Shown in pieces: positions 26,503 through 33,572 of a stretch of 64,000 nt of DNA. The notes beneath the pieces are model-generated. The model was not told where the DNA came from. It saw only the letters and a program-made list of their open reading frames with translations, and did no database searches. Location: contig CAXTKD010000017.1 in the NCBI GenBank assembly GCA_964244885.1, positions 3,146 to 67,145 on the forward strand. The letters run 5' to 3'. The stretch's first letter is position 1, and every line of letters begins with the position of its first letter. Source of the stretch: CAXTKD01 sp964244885. GTDB taxonomy: Bacteria > Pseudomonadota > Alphaproteobacteria > Sphingomonadales > Sphingomonadaceae. A program made the position numbers and the translations under genes.

Positions 26503-26563
26503 AGCGAATCCGCCTGACTTGAATCACCAGTGCGTGGGTTAAGTCAGCACAAATGCGCTCTAG
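26499..26563. repeat. Two-level inverted repeat containing the GH2 stop codon
   Basis: Outer arms CTAGAGCG (26499-26506) and CGCTCTAG (26556-26563) enclose inner arms CTGACTT (26514-26520) and AAGTCAG (26541-26547). The TAG stop of the glycosidase is part of the outer arm. There is no T-run, so it is not a classical intrinsic terminator. Confidence 0.6.
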
Positions 26564-26600
26564 GGTCCGTACTCAATGAGAGTCGCGGTGCTTCGGCCTG

Positions 26601-26719
26601 ACGGTGGCACCCCCACCTAACCTCCCCCATCGAAGGGGGAGGGACCAGGCTGTGCGATTCAAGAAAGGCGTCCCCTACCCTTCGATGGGGAGGGGTAGGG
26701 GTGGGGTGACACCGCCGGG
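26601..26719. repeat. Palindromic intergenic repeat, family B (copy 1)
   Basis: Inverted arms 26601-26644 and 26671-26719 share the core CACCCCCACCTAACCTCCCC plus a CATCGAAGGGGG hairpin tip, with some substitutions. The element lies between the convergent GH2 and siroheme genes. A near-perfect copy is at 33379-33549. Confidence 0.85.
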
Positions 26720-26734
26720 CGTGAAGTCCGAACC

Positions 26735-27478
26735 TTAGCGCACGAGGACGCTGCGGCCCGGGGGCAGGGTGTCCGGCAGCCGATCGGCGACGAACCGGAT
26801 CGCATCGCGCCGCGCGCGGTCGAGAATCGCGGGCGAGGCGTCCGCCGTGTGGAAGATCGTGTCGGCGGTGCTCAGCGCGCGGAGGTCGGCCAGCGTCAGA
26901 TCGTCCGGGTCGAGCACCGCGATGGTGCGCGGCTTCGGCGCGGGCGGCAGGTTGCCCGCCATCGCCGACGCGGGGTCGGCAACATCCGACAGCGGATCGA
27001 GCGCCCCGCCGGGGGCCAGCAGCGCGTCCCAATAACGGCGCCGGTCGGCGGCATCGGGAAACCGCGCGGCGACCGCGCCGCGCACCCCGGCCAGCGCCTC
27101 GGCTAGCCTGCCGAGCGTCGCCGGCAACAGCGCCTCCAGCCGCTCGCGCAGCGCCTTGGCGAGCGTCGCCGACGCGCCGCCGGTGCCGACGGCGATGGTG
27201 ACCGGCGAGCGGTCGACGATCGCGGGAACGGTGAAGTCGCACAGCTCGGGCCGGTCGACGACGTTGACCAGCAGGCCCGCCGCCTTGAGGCGTTCCGCCT
27301 CCCGCCGCGCCGCATTGCCGCCGAGCGCGACGAAGGCCAGCCGCGCCGCGCCCGGTTCGCGCACGACGATTCCGCCCGCGCCTTCGACCAGCCGCGCCTT
27401 GGCGTCGGCGGCGGGGCCGTCGCCGACGAGCAGCACGGCGCGGCCGTCAAGATTGAAGAACAGCGGCAATTGCCTCAT
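26735..27478 (-). CDS. Precorrin-2 dehydrogenase/sirohydrochlorin ferrochelatase (CysG N-terminal type)
   Basis: Converts precorrin-2 to sirohydrochlorin with NAD and probably inserts iron to make sirohaem, the cofactor of the sulfite reductase encoded at 30430-32061. From ATG 27478 it has 247 residues. It starts RQLPLFFNLDGRAVLLVGDG, a Rossmann loop slightly altered from the usual GGG form, then VNVVDRPELCDFTVPAIVDRSPVTIAVGTGGASATLAKALRERLE cut here as DRPELCDFTVPAIVDR and VGTGGASATLAKALR. Its C-terminal third is divergent and Pro/Asp-rich. The methyltransferase half of CysG is a separate gene, cobA, at 32487-33269. It is divergent from the copper regulator. Confidence 0.85.
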   Translation of the reverse strand: MRQLPLFFNLDGRAVLLVGDGPAADAKARLVEGAGGIVVREPGAARLAFVALGGNAARREAERLKAAGLLVNVVDRPELCDFTVPAIVDRSPVTIAVGTGGASATLAKALRERLEALLPATLGRLAEALAGVRGAVAARFPDAADRRRYWDALLAPGGALDPLSDVADPASAMAGNLPPAPKPRTIAVLDPDDLTLADLRALSTADTIFHTADASPAILDRARRDAIRFVADRLPDTLPPGRSVLVR

Positions 27479-27521
27479 CGGGCGACTGTGATGGCTGGCG
27501 CGGAGCGCCGCAAGCGGCTTG

Positions 27522-27542
27522 ACCTTGACATGATGTGAAGGT
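27522..27542 (+). promoter_or_regulatory. CueR/HmrR-type operator
   Basis: The dyad ACCTT-GACATGATGTG-AAGGT strongly resembles the ACCTTCC...GGAAGGT operators of copper-responsive MerR proteins such as CueR at copA. A TTGACC -35-like element begins at 27519 and overlaps the dyad, as expected for this family. The -10 is not clear. Its position directly before the regulator suggests autoregulation and control of the downstream barrel gene. Confidence 0.65.
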
Positions 27543-27558
27543 TCAGAGGCGGCGCGCA

Positions 27559-27948
27559 ATGAATATCGGGCAAGCCAGCACCGCCTCGGGCGTCAGCGCG
27601 CGGATGATCCGCCATTACGAGGCGATCGGCCTGATACCGGCGGCGGCGCGGCGCGACTCGGGCTACCGCGACTATGGCGATGCCGAGGTCCACGCCCTGC
27701 GCTTCATCCGTCGCGCCCGCGACATGGGCTTCTCGATCGGCGAGATCGGTCAATTGCTAGCGCTGTGGCGCGACCAGCGGCGCGCCAGCGCCGATGTCCG
27801 CGCGATGGCCGAGACGCGGCTTGCCGAGCTCGACCGGCGAATCGCCGATCTGCAGGCGATGCGCCGTACGCTCTCCACGCTCGTCGCCAGCTGCCACGGC
27901 GACGATCGCCCTGATTGCCCTATCCTCGAAGATCTCGGAACCGCATGA
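27559..27948 (+). CDS. Copper-responsive MerR-family regulator (CueR/HmrR)
   Basis: A 129-residue MerR activator. ATG 27559 is chosen because an in-frame ATG at 27535 lies inside the operator dyad. The DNA-binding part is MNIGQASTASGVSARMIRHYEAIGLIP and RRDSGYRDYGDAEVHALRFI, followed by the dimer helix. The metal loop CHGDDRPDCPILEDL gives the two cysteines (C-x7-C) typical of Cu(I)/Ag(I) sensors and absent from redox or multidrug types. Its stop overlaps the next start (ATGA), so it is co-translated with the barrel protein. It activates by DNA distortion. Confidence 0.9.
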   Translation: MNIGQASTASGVSARMIRHYEAIGLIPAAARRDSGYRDYGDAEVHALRFIRRARDMGFSIGEIGQLLALWRDQRRASADVRAMAETRLAELDRRIADLQAMRRTLSTLVASCHGDDRPDCPILEDLGTA

Positions 27949-29231
27949 CCCGCCTGACGCTCCTCGCCGCGCTGCTTTCGTCCGCCGCGCCGGCGCAGGA
28001 GGTGGATCACGGCGCGATGGACCACGACATGGACGCGGCGACCGCACCGCCCGAGCACGACATGGCGTCGATGAGCCCCGGCGCGATGTCGTCGCGCGAC
28101 GCCTCCGGGACCGCCTGGCAGCCCGAATCGTCGCCGATGGACGGCGTGCATTTCATCGCCGGCGGCTGGCGGCTGATGGCGCATGGCTTCGTCACCGCGA
28201 TCTACGACAACCAGGGCGGATCGCGCGGCGACGCCAAGGCCTTCAGCAGCTCGATGGCGATGCTGATGGCGACCCGAAACCTCGGCGCCGACGACCGCCT
28301 GACGCTGCGCGCCATGGCCTCGCTAGACGCGCTGATGGGCCAGCGCGGCTACCCCTTGCTGTTCGCGACCGGCGAGACCGCCGACGGCGTCACCAAGCTC
28401 GTCGATCGGCAGCATCCGCACGACCTGCCGATGGAGCTGTCGGCGACATGGACGCATGACCTCGGCGGCGGCAACAGCCTTTCGCTGTACGCCGGCCTGC
28501 CCGGCGAGCCGGCGCTCGGGCCGCCGACTTACATGCACCGTGTGTCGGGGATGGCGAATCCCGAGGCGCCGATCAGCCATCACTGGTTCGATTCGACCCA
28601 CATCACCTTCGGCGTCGCTACCGCCGGTTTCGCGACCAGGCGCATCAAGATCGAAGCGTCGCTGTTCACCGGGCGGGAGCCCGACCAGCACCGCTGGAAC
28701 TTCGACAAACCGCGCTTCGACAGCTGGTCGGCGCGGCTGAGCGTCAACCCGACCGACGACCTGTCATTGCAGATCAGCCGCGGCCGCCTGAAGTCTCCCG
28801 AGCAGCTCCACCCGGAAGAGGACGAGACCCGCACCACCGCGAGCGCCACCTGGAACAAGCCGCTCGGCGACGGCAATTGGGCGACGACGCTGGCGTGGTC
28901 GGCGAAGGACATCGAGCCGGGGGCGACGACGCATGCGCTGCTGCTAGAATCAAGCGTCACCCTGAACGGTCGCGACACCGTCTTCGCGCGCGCCGAGCGG
29001 GTCAATGAAACCGAACTGTTCGAGGTCCCGTCGCCGCTTGCCGGCGACCGCTCGCACGTCGGCAAGCTCAGCCTCGGCTATGCGCGGACGCTGCCGGTCG
29101 CGCGCCATGTGAAGCTCGACCTTGGCGGACTCGCCAGCGCCTACGCCTATCCCGACCGCCTCGACGCCGCCTACGGCAAGGCTGGCGTGAAGAGCTTCAT
29201 GGTGTTTGCGCGGCTGAAGCTTGGCAGTTAA
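27945..29231 (+). CDS. Met/His-rich putative outer-membrane beta-barrel, copper-linked
   Basis: A 428-residue exported protein. After a short signal peptide (RLTLLAALLSSAAPAQ), residues about 18-50 are packed with Met, His and Asp (DHGAMDHDMDAAT; PPEHDMASMSPGAM), a composition typical of Cu(I)/Ag(I) carriers. The rest alternates polar and aromatic residues in beta-strand fashion (FVTAIYDNQGG; LSLYAGLPGEP; LSLQISRGRL; KLSLGYARTLPV) and ends GVKSFMVFARLKLGS, like an outer-membrane barrel. Conserved-looking His clusters (RQHPHDLPMEL; ISHHWFDSTHITFG) could bind metal. I know it only as an uncharacterised family. The four-base overlap with a CueR-type regulator strongly implies a copper role. Confidence 0.75.
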   Translation: MTRLTLLAALLSSAAPAQEVDHGAMDHDMDAATAPPEHDMASMSPGAMSSRDASGTAWQPESSPMDGVHFIAGGWRLMAHGFVTAIYDNQGGSRGDAKAFSSSMAMLMATRNLGADDRLTLRAMASLDALMGQRGYPLLFATGETADGVTKLVDRQHPHDLPMELSATWTHDLGGGNSLSLYAGLPGEPALGPPTYMHRVSGMANPEAPISHHWFDSTHITFGVATAGFATRRIKIEASLFTGREPDQHRWNFDKPRFDSWSARLSVNPTDDLSLQISRGRLKSPEQLHPEEDETRTTASATWNKPLGDGNWATTLAWSAKDIEPGATTHALLLESSVTLNGRDTVFARAERVNETELFEVPSPLAGDRSHVGKLSLGYARTLPVARHVKLDLGGLASAYAYPDRLDAAYGKAGVKSFMVFARLKLGS

Positions 29232-29266
29232 CCGCAAAAACACTCCCCCAAGCGGGCGAGGGAAAG

Positions 29267-30019
29267 CTAGAACGCCGGGTCGTTGCCCGTGTCGCTGTGA
29301 ATCCCGCACTCGACCTTGTCCCAGCCGCGCCAGCGGCCGGCGCGGGGGTCTTCGCCGGGCTTTATCGCGCTCGTGCACGGCATGCAGCCGATCGACGCGA
29401 AGCCCTGCGCCTCCAGAGGGTGGCGGGGGAGCTTGTTGGCCTCGAAATAGGCTTCGAGGTCGGCCTTGGGCCAGTCGGCGAGCGGGTTGATCTTGAGCTT
29501 GCCCTCGTCGATCTCAAAGCGCGGCATCGCCGTCCGCGTTCCCGCCTGGAAACCCTTGCGGCCCGAGATCCAGGCGTCGAAAGAGCTAAGCGCGCGGCGC
29601 AGCGGCTCGACCTTGCGGATCTCGCAGCAGCCGTCGGGATCGTAGGACCAGCGAAGGCTCGTGCCGTCGCGCTGCGCCAGCAGATAAGGGTCGGGCCGCA
29701 CGACGCGCAGGTCGGTGAAGCCGAGCTGCTCGGCGAGGGTGTCGCGATAGGCGAGCGTCTCGCCGAACATCTTCTGCGTGTTGACGAAGATCAGCGGGAT
29801 CGCGGTGTCGACCCGCGCGATCTGGTGGAGCAGCACCGCCGATTCGGCGCCGAACGACGACACCGCGGCGACGCGGCCCCTCAATTCGCCGGTCAGCAGG
29901 TCGTCGAGCATCTCGCCGGTCGAGAATTGCGCGTAGCGCTCGGTCAAGCGCGCGACGTCGGCGGCGGTGAAGGCCGGCGCGGTGTCGATGACGTCTCGGC
30001 GGCGGGCGGTTTCAGCCAT
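29267..30019 (-). CDS. cysH: Adenylylsulfate/phosphoadenylylsulfate reductase, iron-sulfur type
   Basis: Reduces activated sulfate to sulfite. From ATG 30019 it has 250 residues. AAVSSFGAESAVLLHQIARV is the nucleotide P-loop. The CC pair in DPDGCCEIRKVEPL together with CMPC in GFASIGCMPCTSAIK forms the four-cysteine [4Fe-4S] site of APS reductases, and ECGIH near the C-terminus carries the catalytic Cys. The presence of the cluster favours APS as substrate. It overlaps the DUF934 gene by eight bases and ends the cys operon. Confidence 0.93.
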   Translation of the reverse strand: MAETARRRDVIDTAPAFTAADVARLTERYAQFSTGEMLDDLLTGELRGRVAAVSSFGAESAVLLHQIARVDTAIPLIFVNTQKMFGETLAYRDTLAEQLGFTDLRVVRPDPYLLAQRDGTSLRWSYDPDGCCEIRKVEPLRRALSSFDAWISGRKGFQAGTRTAMPRFEIDEGKLKINPLADWPKADLEAYFEANKLPRHPLEAQGFASIGCMPCTSAIKPGEDPRAGRWRGWDKVECGIHSDTGNDPAF

Positions 30020-30437
30020 GACGCAGCGCCCACACCGGCGAGCGGCCGTCGGCGGCCTTCTGGTAGACATGCCCATAGCGGTTGAGCGCCCGCTCCGACG
30101 CCGCCGGGTCGAGCGGCCTGTCGGGCGCGAAGCTGTCGAAGCCGCAGCGGCGGAGGAACAGCAGCTGGTCGACCAGCACGTCGCCGGTCGCCTTCAGTTC
30201 GCCGGCATAGCCCGCCTCGCGCAGGATGCGCGCGCTGGAATAGCCGCGGCCGTCGCGGAACTTGGGAAAGTCGATCTCGACCAGCCGGATGCGGTCGAGC
30301 AGCGGCAGCAGCAGGCGCACATCGTCCCCCGCCTCGATGCGGACCGCCGACGAGTTGGTCTGGTCGACGAAGGATTCGAGCGTCACCGTCGGTTCGTCGG
30401 CCGGCTCGTCGTCGCGGAAGCGCAGGGAATCACCCAT
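30012..30437 (-). CDS. DUF934 family protein of the cys operon
   Basis: A 141-residue cytoplasmic protein of DUF934, nearly always found between cysI and cysH in alpha- and betaproteobacteria. Motifs: LDRIRLVEIDFPKFRDGRGYSSARILREAGYAGELKATGDVL cut here as IDFPKFRDGRGYSSARIL and GYAGELKATGDVLVDQ, then FLRRCGFDSFA. One Cys is conserved. An accessory role in sulfite reduction is suspected from position but not defined. It overlaps both neighbours by eight bases. Confidence 0.88.
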   Translation of the reverse strand: MGDSLRFRDDEPADEPTVTLESFVDQTNSSAVRIEAGDDVRLLLPLLDRIRLVEIDFPKFRDGRGYSSARILREAGYAGELKATGDVLVDQLLFLRRCGFDSFAPDRPLDPAASERALNRYGHVYQKAADGRSPVWALRHG

Positions 30438-32061
30438 AGATCGCCTCCTTGAACGGCTGGACGCCGACCCGGCGATAGGTGTCGAGGAAGCGCTCGCCCT
30501 CGGTCCTTAGCGAGCGGTAGGTCTCGACGGCGGTCTCGACCGCGTCGACGATGCCGTCCTCGCTGAAGCCGGGGCCGACGATCTTGCCGAGGCTGGCGTC
30601 CTCCGCCCCCGAGCCGCCGAGCAGCAGCTGGTAGCTCTCGTCGCCCTTCCGGTCGACGCCGAGGATTCCGATGTGGCCGGCGTGGTGGTGGCCGCAGGCG
30701 TTGATGCAGCCGCTGATCTTGAGCTTCAGTTCGCCGATGTCGCGCTGGCGCTCCGCATCGGCGAAGCGCTGAGCGATCTTCTGCGCGATCGGGATCGAGC
30801 GCGCGTTGGCGAGGCTGCAATAATCGAGGCCGGGGCAGGCGATGATGTCGCTGATCTGGTCGAGGTTGGCGGTGGCGAGATCGGCGTCGCGGAGCGCTTG
30901 CCACAGGGCCGGCAAGTCGCGCTTGGCGACGTGCGGCAGGACGATGTTCTGCGCGTGCGTCACCCGGAGCTCGTCGAAGCTGAAGCGCTCGGCGAGCTCG
31001 GCCATCAGGTCGATCTGGTCGGCCGATGCGTCGCCCGGGATGCCGCCGATCGGCTTGAGGCTGATCGTGACGATGGCATAGCCCGGCTGCTTGTGGGGGT
31101 GCGTCTGCTGATCGAGCCAGACCGCGAAGTCGGGATCGAAGCGATCGACCGTGTCAGTCAGGCCGGCCTCGAACGCGGGACACCCGAACTGCGCCACGAT
31201 ACGCTCGAATTCGCCCTCGGGTGGATCGAGGCCGAGCGTCTTGACGTGCGCCCACTCCTCCTCGACTTGCCGGGCGTATTCCTCCGCGCCGAGGTCGTTG
31301 ACGAGGATCTTGATGCGCGCCTTGTAGATGTTATCGCGGCGGCCGTAGCGGTTGTACACGCGAAGGCAGGCCTCGGTGTAGCTCAGCAGGTCGCCCGCTG
31401 CGACGAACTCGCGGATCAGCGGGGCGACCATCGGGGTGCGGCCCATGCCGCCGCCGACGTAGACCTTGAAGCCCAATGCGCCGTCGCGCCTGACCAGCTC
31501 CAGCCCGATGTCGTGCAGCCGCATCGCGGCGCGGTCGTCGGCGCTGGCGATCACCGCGATCTTGAACTTGCGCGGCAGGTAGCTGAACTCCGGGTGGAAG
31601 GTGCTCCACTGGCGCAGCAGCTCGGCATAGGGCCGGGGATCGTCGACCTCGTCCGCCGCGGCGCCGGCGAACTGGTCCGACGAGATGTTGCGGATGCAGT
31701 TGCCGCTGGTCTGGATGGCGTGCATCTCGACCGACGCGAGGTCGGCGAGGATGTCGGGCGCCTCCTCCAGCTTGATCCAATTGTACTGGATGTTCTGGCG
31801 CGTCGTGAAATGGCCGTAGCCGCGATCGTACGTGCGCGCGATGTGGCCGAGCATGCGCATCTGCTTCGACGACAAAGTGCCGTACGGCACCGCGACGCGC
31901 AGCATATAGGCGTGGAGCTGGAGGTAGAGGCCGTTCATCAGCCTGAGCGGCTTGAACTGGTCCTCGGTCAGCTCGCCCGAGACGCGGCGCGCCACCTGCT
32001 CGCGGAACTCCTCGACGCGCGCGTCGACGATCGACTGGTCGTATTCGTCGTATTTATACAT
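30430..32061 (-). CDS. cysI: Sulfite reductase, haemoprotein subunit
   Basis: CysI reduces sulfite to sulfide by six electrons using sirohaem and a [4Fe-4S] cluster; 543 residues from ATG 32061. The ferredoxin-like halves show GHFTTRQNIQYNWIKLEE and CIRNISSDQFAG. The cofactor cysteines are CPGLDYCSLANARS and KISGCINACGHHHAGHIG, matching the C-x5-C and C-x3-C pattern. No flavoprotein partner (CysJ) is present, so the electron donor is probably ferredoxin or an unlinked reductase. A long palindrome lies 11-122 bases before the start, inside the operon. Confidence 0.95.
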   Translation of the reverse strand: MYKYDEYDQSIVDARVEEFREQVARRVSGELTEDQFKPLRLMNGLYLQLHAYMLRVAVPYGTLSSKQMRMLGHIARTYDRGYGHFTTRQNIQYNWIKLEEAPDILADLASVEMHAIQTSGNCIRNISSDQFAGAAADEVDDPRPYAELLRQWSTFHPEFSYLPRKFKIAVIASADDRAAMRLHDIGLELVRRDGALGFKVYVGGGMGRTPMVAPLIREFVAAGDLLSYTEACLRVYNRYGRRDNIYKARIKILVNDLGAEEYARQVEEEWAHVKTLGLDPPEGEFERIVAQFGCPAFEAGLTDTVDRFDPDFAVWLDQQTHPHKQPGYAIVTISLKPIGGIPGDASADQIDLMAELAERFSFDELRVTHAQNIVLPHVAKRDLPALWQALRDADLATANLDQISDIIACPGLDYCSLANARSIPIAQKIAQRFADAERQRDIGELKLKISGCINACGHHHAGHIGILGVDRKGDESYQLLLGGSGAEDASLGKIVGPGFSEDGIVDAVETAVETYRSLRTEGERFLDTYRRVGVQPFKEAIYG

Positions 32062-32071
32062 GGGAGTGGCC

Positions 32072-32183
32072 GTGCCCCCTCCACCATGCTGCGCATGGTC
32101 CCCCTCCCCCGAGGGGGGAGGATTTGAGGCCGCGATCCTCCCCCCTTGGGGGAGGGGGACCGCCGAAGGCGGTGGAGGGGGCA
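32072..32183. repeat. Long inverted repeat with compensated nested hairpins inside cys operon
   Basis: Arms 32072-32123 and 32135-32183 share GTGCCCCCTCCACC and GGTCCCCCTCCCCC segments. Between these, one arm has ACCATG-CTGCG-CATGGT and the other, on its complement, ACCGCC-TTC-GGCGGT. Stem bases differ while pairing within each hairpin is kept. It separates DUF2849 from cysI and may influence expression of the downstream genes. Confidence 0.85.
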
Positions 32184-32193
32184 CGCACCGATT

Positions 32194-32490
32194 TCATATG
32201 ACGTAGCTCCCCGCCGCGGGGTCCGCCGGCTTCAGGTTGAGGTCGAGGCGCACCGTCGGGCCGGTCGCGCGGATGCGGTCCTTGATGTGGCCGGGGCGCG
32301 GGCCTTCCGGACTTGCGTCGGCGTCGATGACGTAGGGCGCGTTGACGCGCCGCGCCGCTTCCTCTGCTGCGGCGATCGCCTCGGCCTTGTCGCCGGCGTC
32401 GGCCGCATCCTTGACGAAGCGCGACCAGCCGTCGCCGGTCCACCAGGTGACGTCGCCGGTCGCGAGGTCGTTGCCGGTGACGAGCTTCAT
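32194..32490 (-). CDS. DUF2849 family protein
   Basis: A 98-residue cytoplasmic protein of DUF2849, an alphaproteobacterial family linked to cysI. It begins MKLVTGNDLATGDVTWWTGDGW and has AIAAAEEAARRVNAPYVIDAD and RPGHIKDRIRATGPTVRLDL. Its start (ATG 32490) overlaps the cobA stop region by four bases. A regulatory or chaperone role for sulfite reduction is guessed only from its neighbours. Confidence 0.85.
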   Translation of the reverse strand: MKLVTGNDLATGDVTWWTGDGWSRFVKDAADAGDKAEAIAAAEEAARRVNAPYVIDADASPEGPRPGHIKDRIRATGPTVRLDLNLKPADPAAGSYVI

Positions 32491-33269
32491 GCGAAGGCCG
32501 TCGCGGCGATCGAGCCGAGCACGTCCTCGGCGTCCGCCAGCCGCACGACCTCGCCGACGACCAGCACCGCCGGGCTCTGCACCTTCTCGCGCTCGACCGC
32601 GCCGCCCAGGTCGGCGAGCAGGGTGCGGAGCGCCCGCGCATCGGGCAGCGTGCCCTTTTCCAGGATGGCGACCGGCGTGTCGGGCGCCAGGCCGTCCGCC
32701 ATCAGCTTCTCGGCGATCAGCGTCGCGCTGGCGATCCCCATGTAGATGACCAGCGTGCGGCCGGGGCCGGCGAGGCCGGTCCAGTCCTGCTCGCTCAAGC
32801 CCTTGCACTGGCCGGCGACGAAGCTGACGGTCGAGGCGATGTCGCGGTGCGTGAGCGGCAGCATCGCGCCGGCAGCACAACCGAGCGCCGCCGAGACGCC
32901 GGGGATGACCTCGACCGGGAGCCCGGCAGCGCGAACCGCCTCGACCTCCTCGCCGCCCCGCCCGAAGATGAACGGGTCGCCGCCCTTCAGCCGGACGACG
33001 ATCGCGCCGGTCTGGACGTGCGCGACGACGAGCGCGTTGATCGCCTCCTGCGGCATGGTGTGGCGGGCGCGCTGCTTGGCGACGCTGATCTTGAGCGCGG
33101 TCGCCGGCACCATGTCGAGCACGCGCGCATCGACCAGCCCGTCGTGGACGAGCACGTCGGCGATCGCCAGCGCGCGCACCGCCTTGACGGTGAGCAGGTC
33201 GGGATCGCCGGGCCCGGCGCCGACGAGGATAGCGCGGCCGCGGCCATCGGGATCGAGTTTGGTCGCCAT
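32487..33269 (-). CDS. cobA: Uroporphyrinogen-III C-methyltransferase
   Basis: SUMT transfers two methyl groups from SAM to uroporphyrinogen III, giving precorrin-2 for sirohaem. From ATG 33269 it has 260 residues. Motifs: AILVGAGPGDPDLLTVKAVRAL, ADVLVHDGLV, VRLKGGDPFIFGRGGEEVEAV, VIPGVSAALGCAAGAMLPLTHRD cut here as VIPGVSAALGCAAG, and VIYMGIASATLIAEKLMADG. This single-domain form means that the dehydrogenase/ferrochelatase half is encoded separately at 26735-27478. It is first in the sulfite reduction operon, a logical supply of cofactor to CysI. Confidence 0.95.
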   Translation of the reverse strand: MATKLDPDGRGRAILVGAGPGDPDLLTVKAVRALAIADVLVHDGLVDARVLDMVPATALKISVAKQRARHTMPQEAINALVVAHVQTGAIVVRLKGGDPFIFGRGGEEVEAVRAAGLPVEVIPGVSAALGCAAGAMLPLTHRDIASTVSFVAGQCKGLSEQDWTGLAGPGRTLVIYMGIASATLIAEKLMADGLAPDTPVAILEKGTLPDARALRTLLADLGGAVEREKVQSPAVLVVGEVVRLADAEDVLGSIAATAFA

Positions 33270-33378
33270 GATGCTCCCCAAGTGGGCGCGCACCCGCGCG
33301 GGGCCAAGCAAGGGTTTCTTGGGACGCGGGTATCTGTTCTTGTCTGTGCTTATGCCTTCCCCACGGCCGTGCGTCATC

Positions 33379-33549
33379 CCCGGCGGTGTCACCCCCACCT
33401 AACCTCCCCCATCGAAGGGGGAGGGACTGGGATTTGCAGGCGGCAAGGGCATTCCCTTCCCTCGAAGGAAAAGAAAGTCCTTCCCATACACACGGAATAA
33501 TCCCTCCCCCTTCGATGGGGGAGGTTAGGTGGGGGTGACACCGCCGGGC
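33379..33549. repeat. Palindromic intergenic repeat, family B (copy 2, near-perfect)
   Basis: Arms 33379-33427 and 33501-33549 are complementary over about 48 bases, far more conserved than the spacer. Each arm contains its own CCCCC-ATCGAA-GGGGG hairpin. It fills most of the 303-base gap between cobA and astB; the rest of the gap (33270-33378 and the spacer 33428-33500) shows nothing coding. Confidence 0.9.
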
Positions 33550-33572
33550 GAAAGGCGCTGCGCTGAATGTCG

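Noticed and set aside
33379..33549. CRISPR array
   Set aside because: The repeat units are inverted pairs, not evenly spaced direct repeats, and no cas genes are present.
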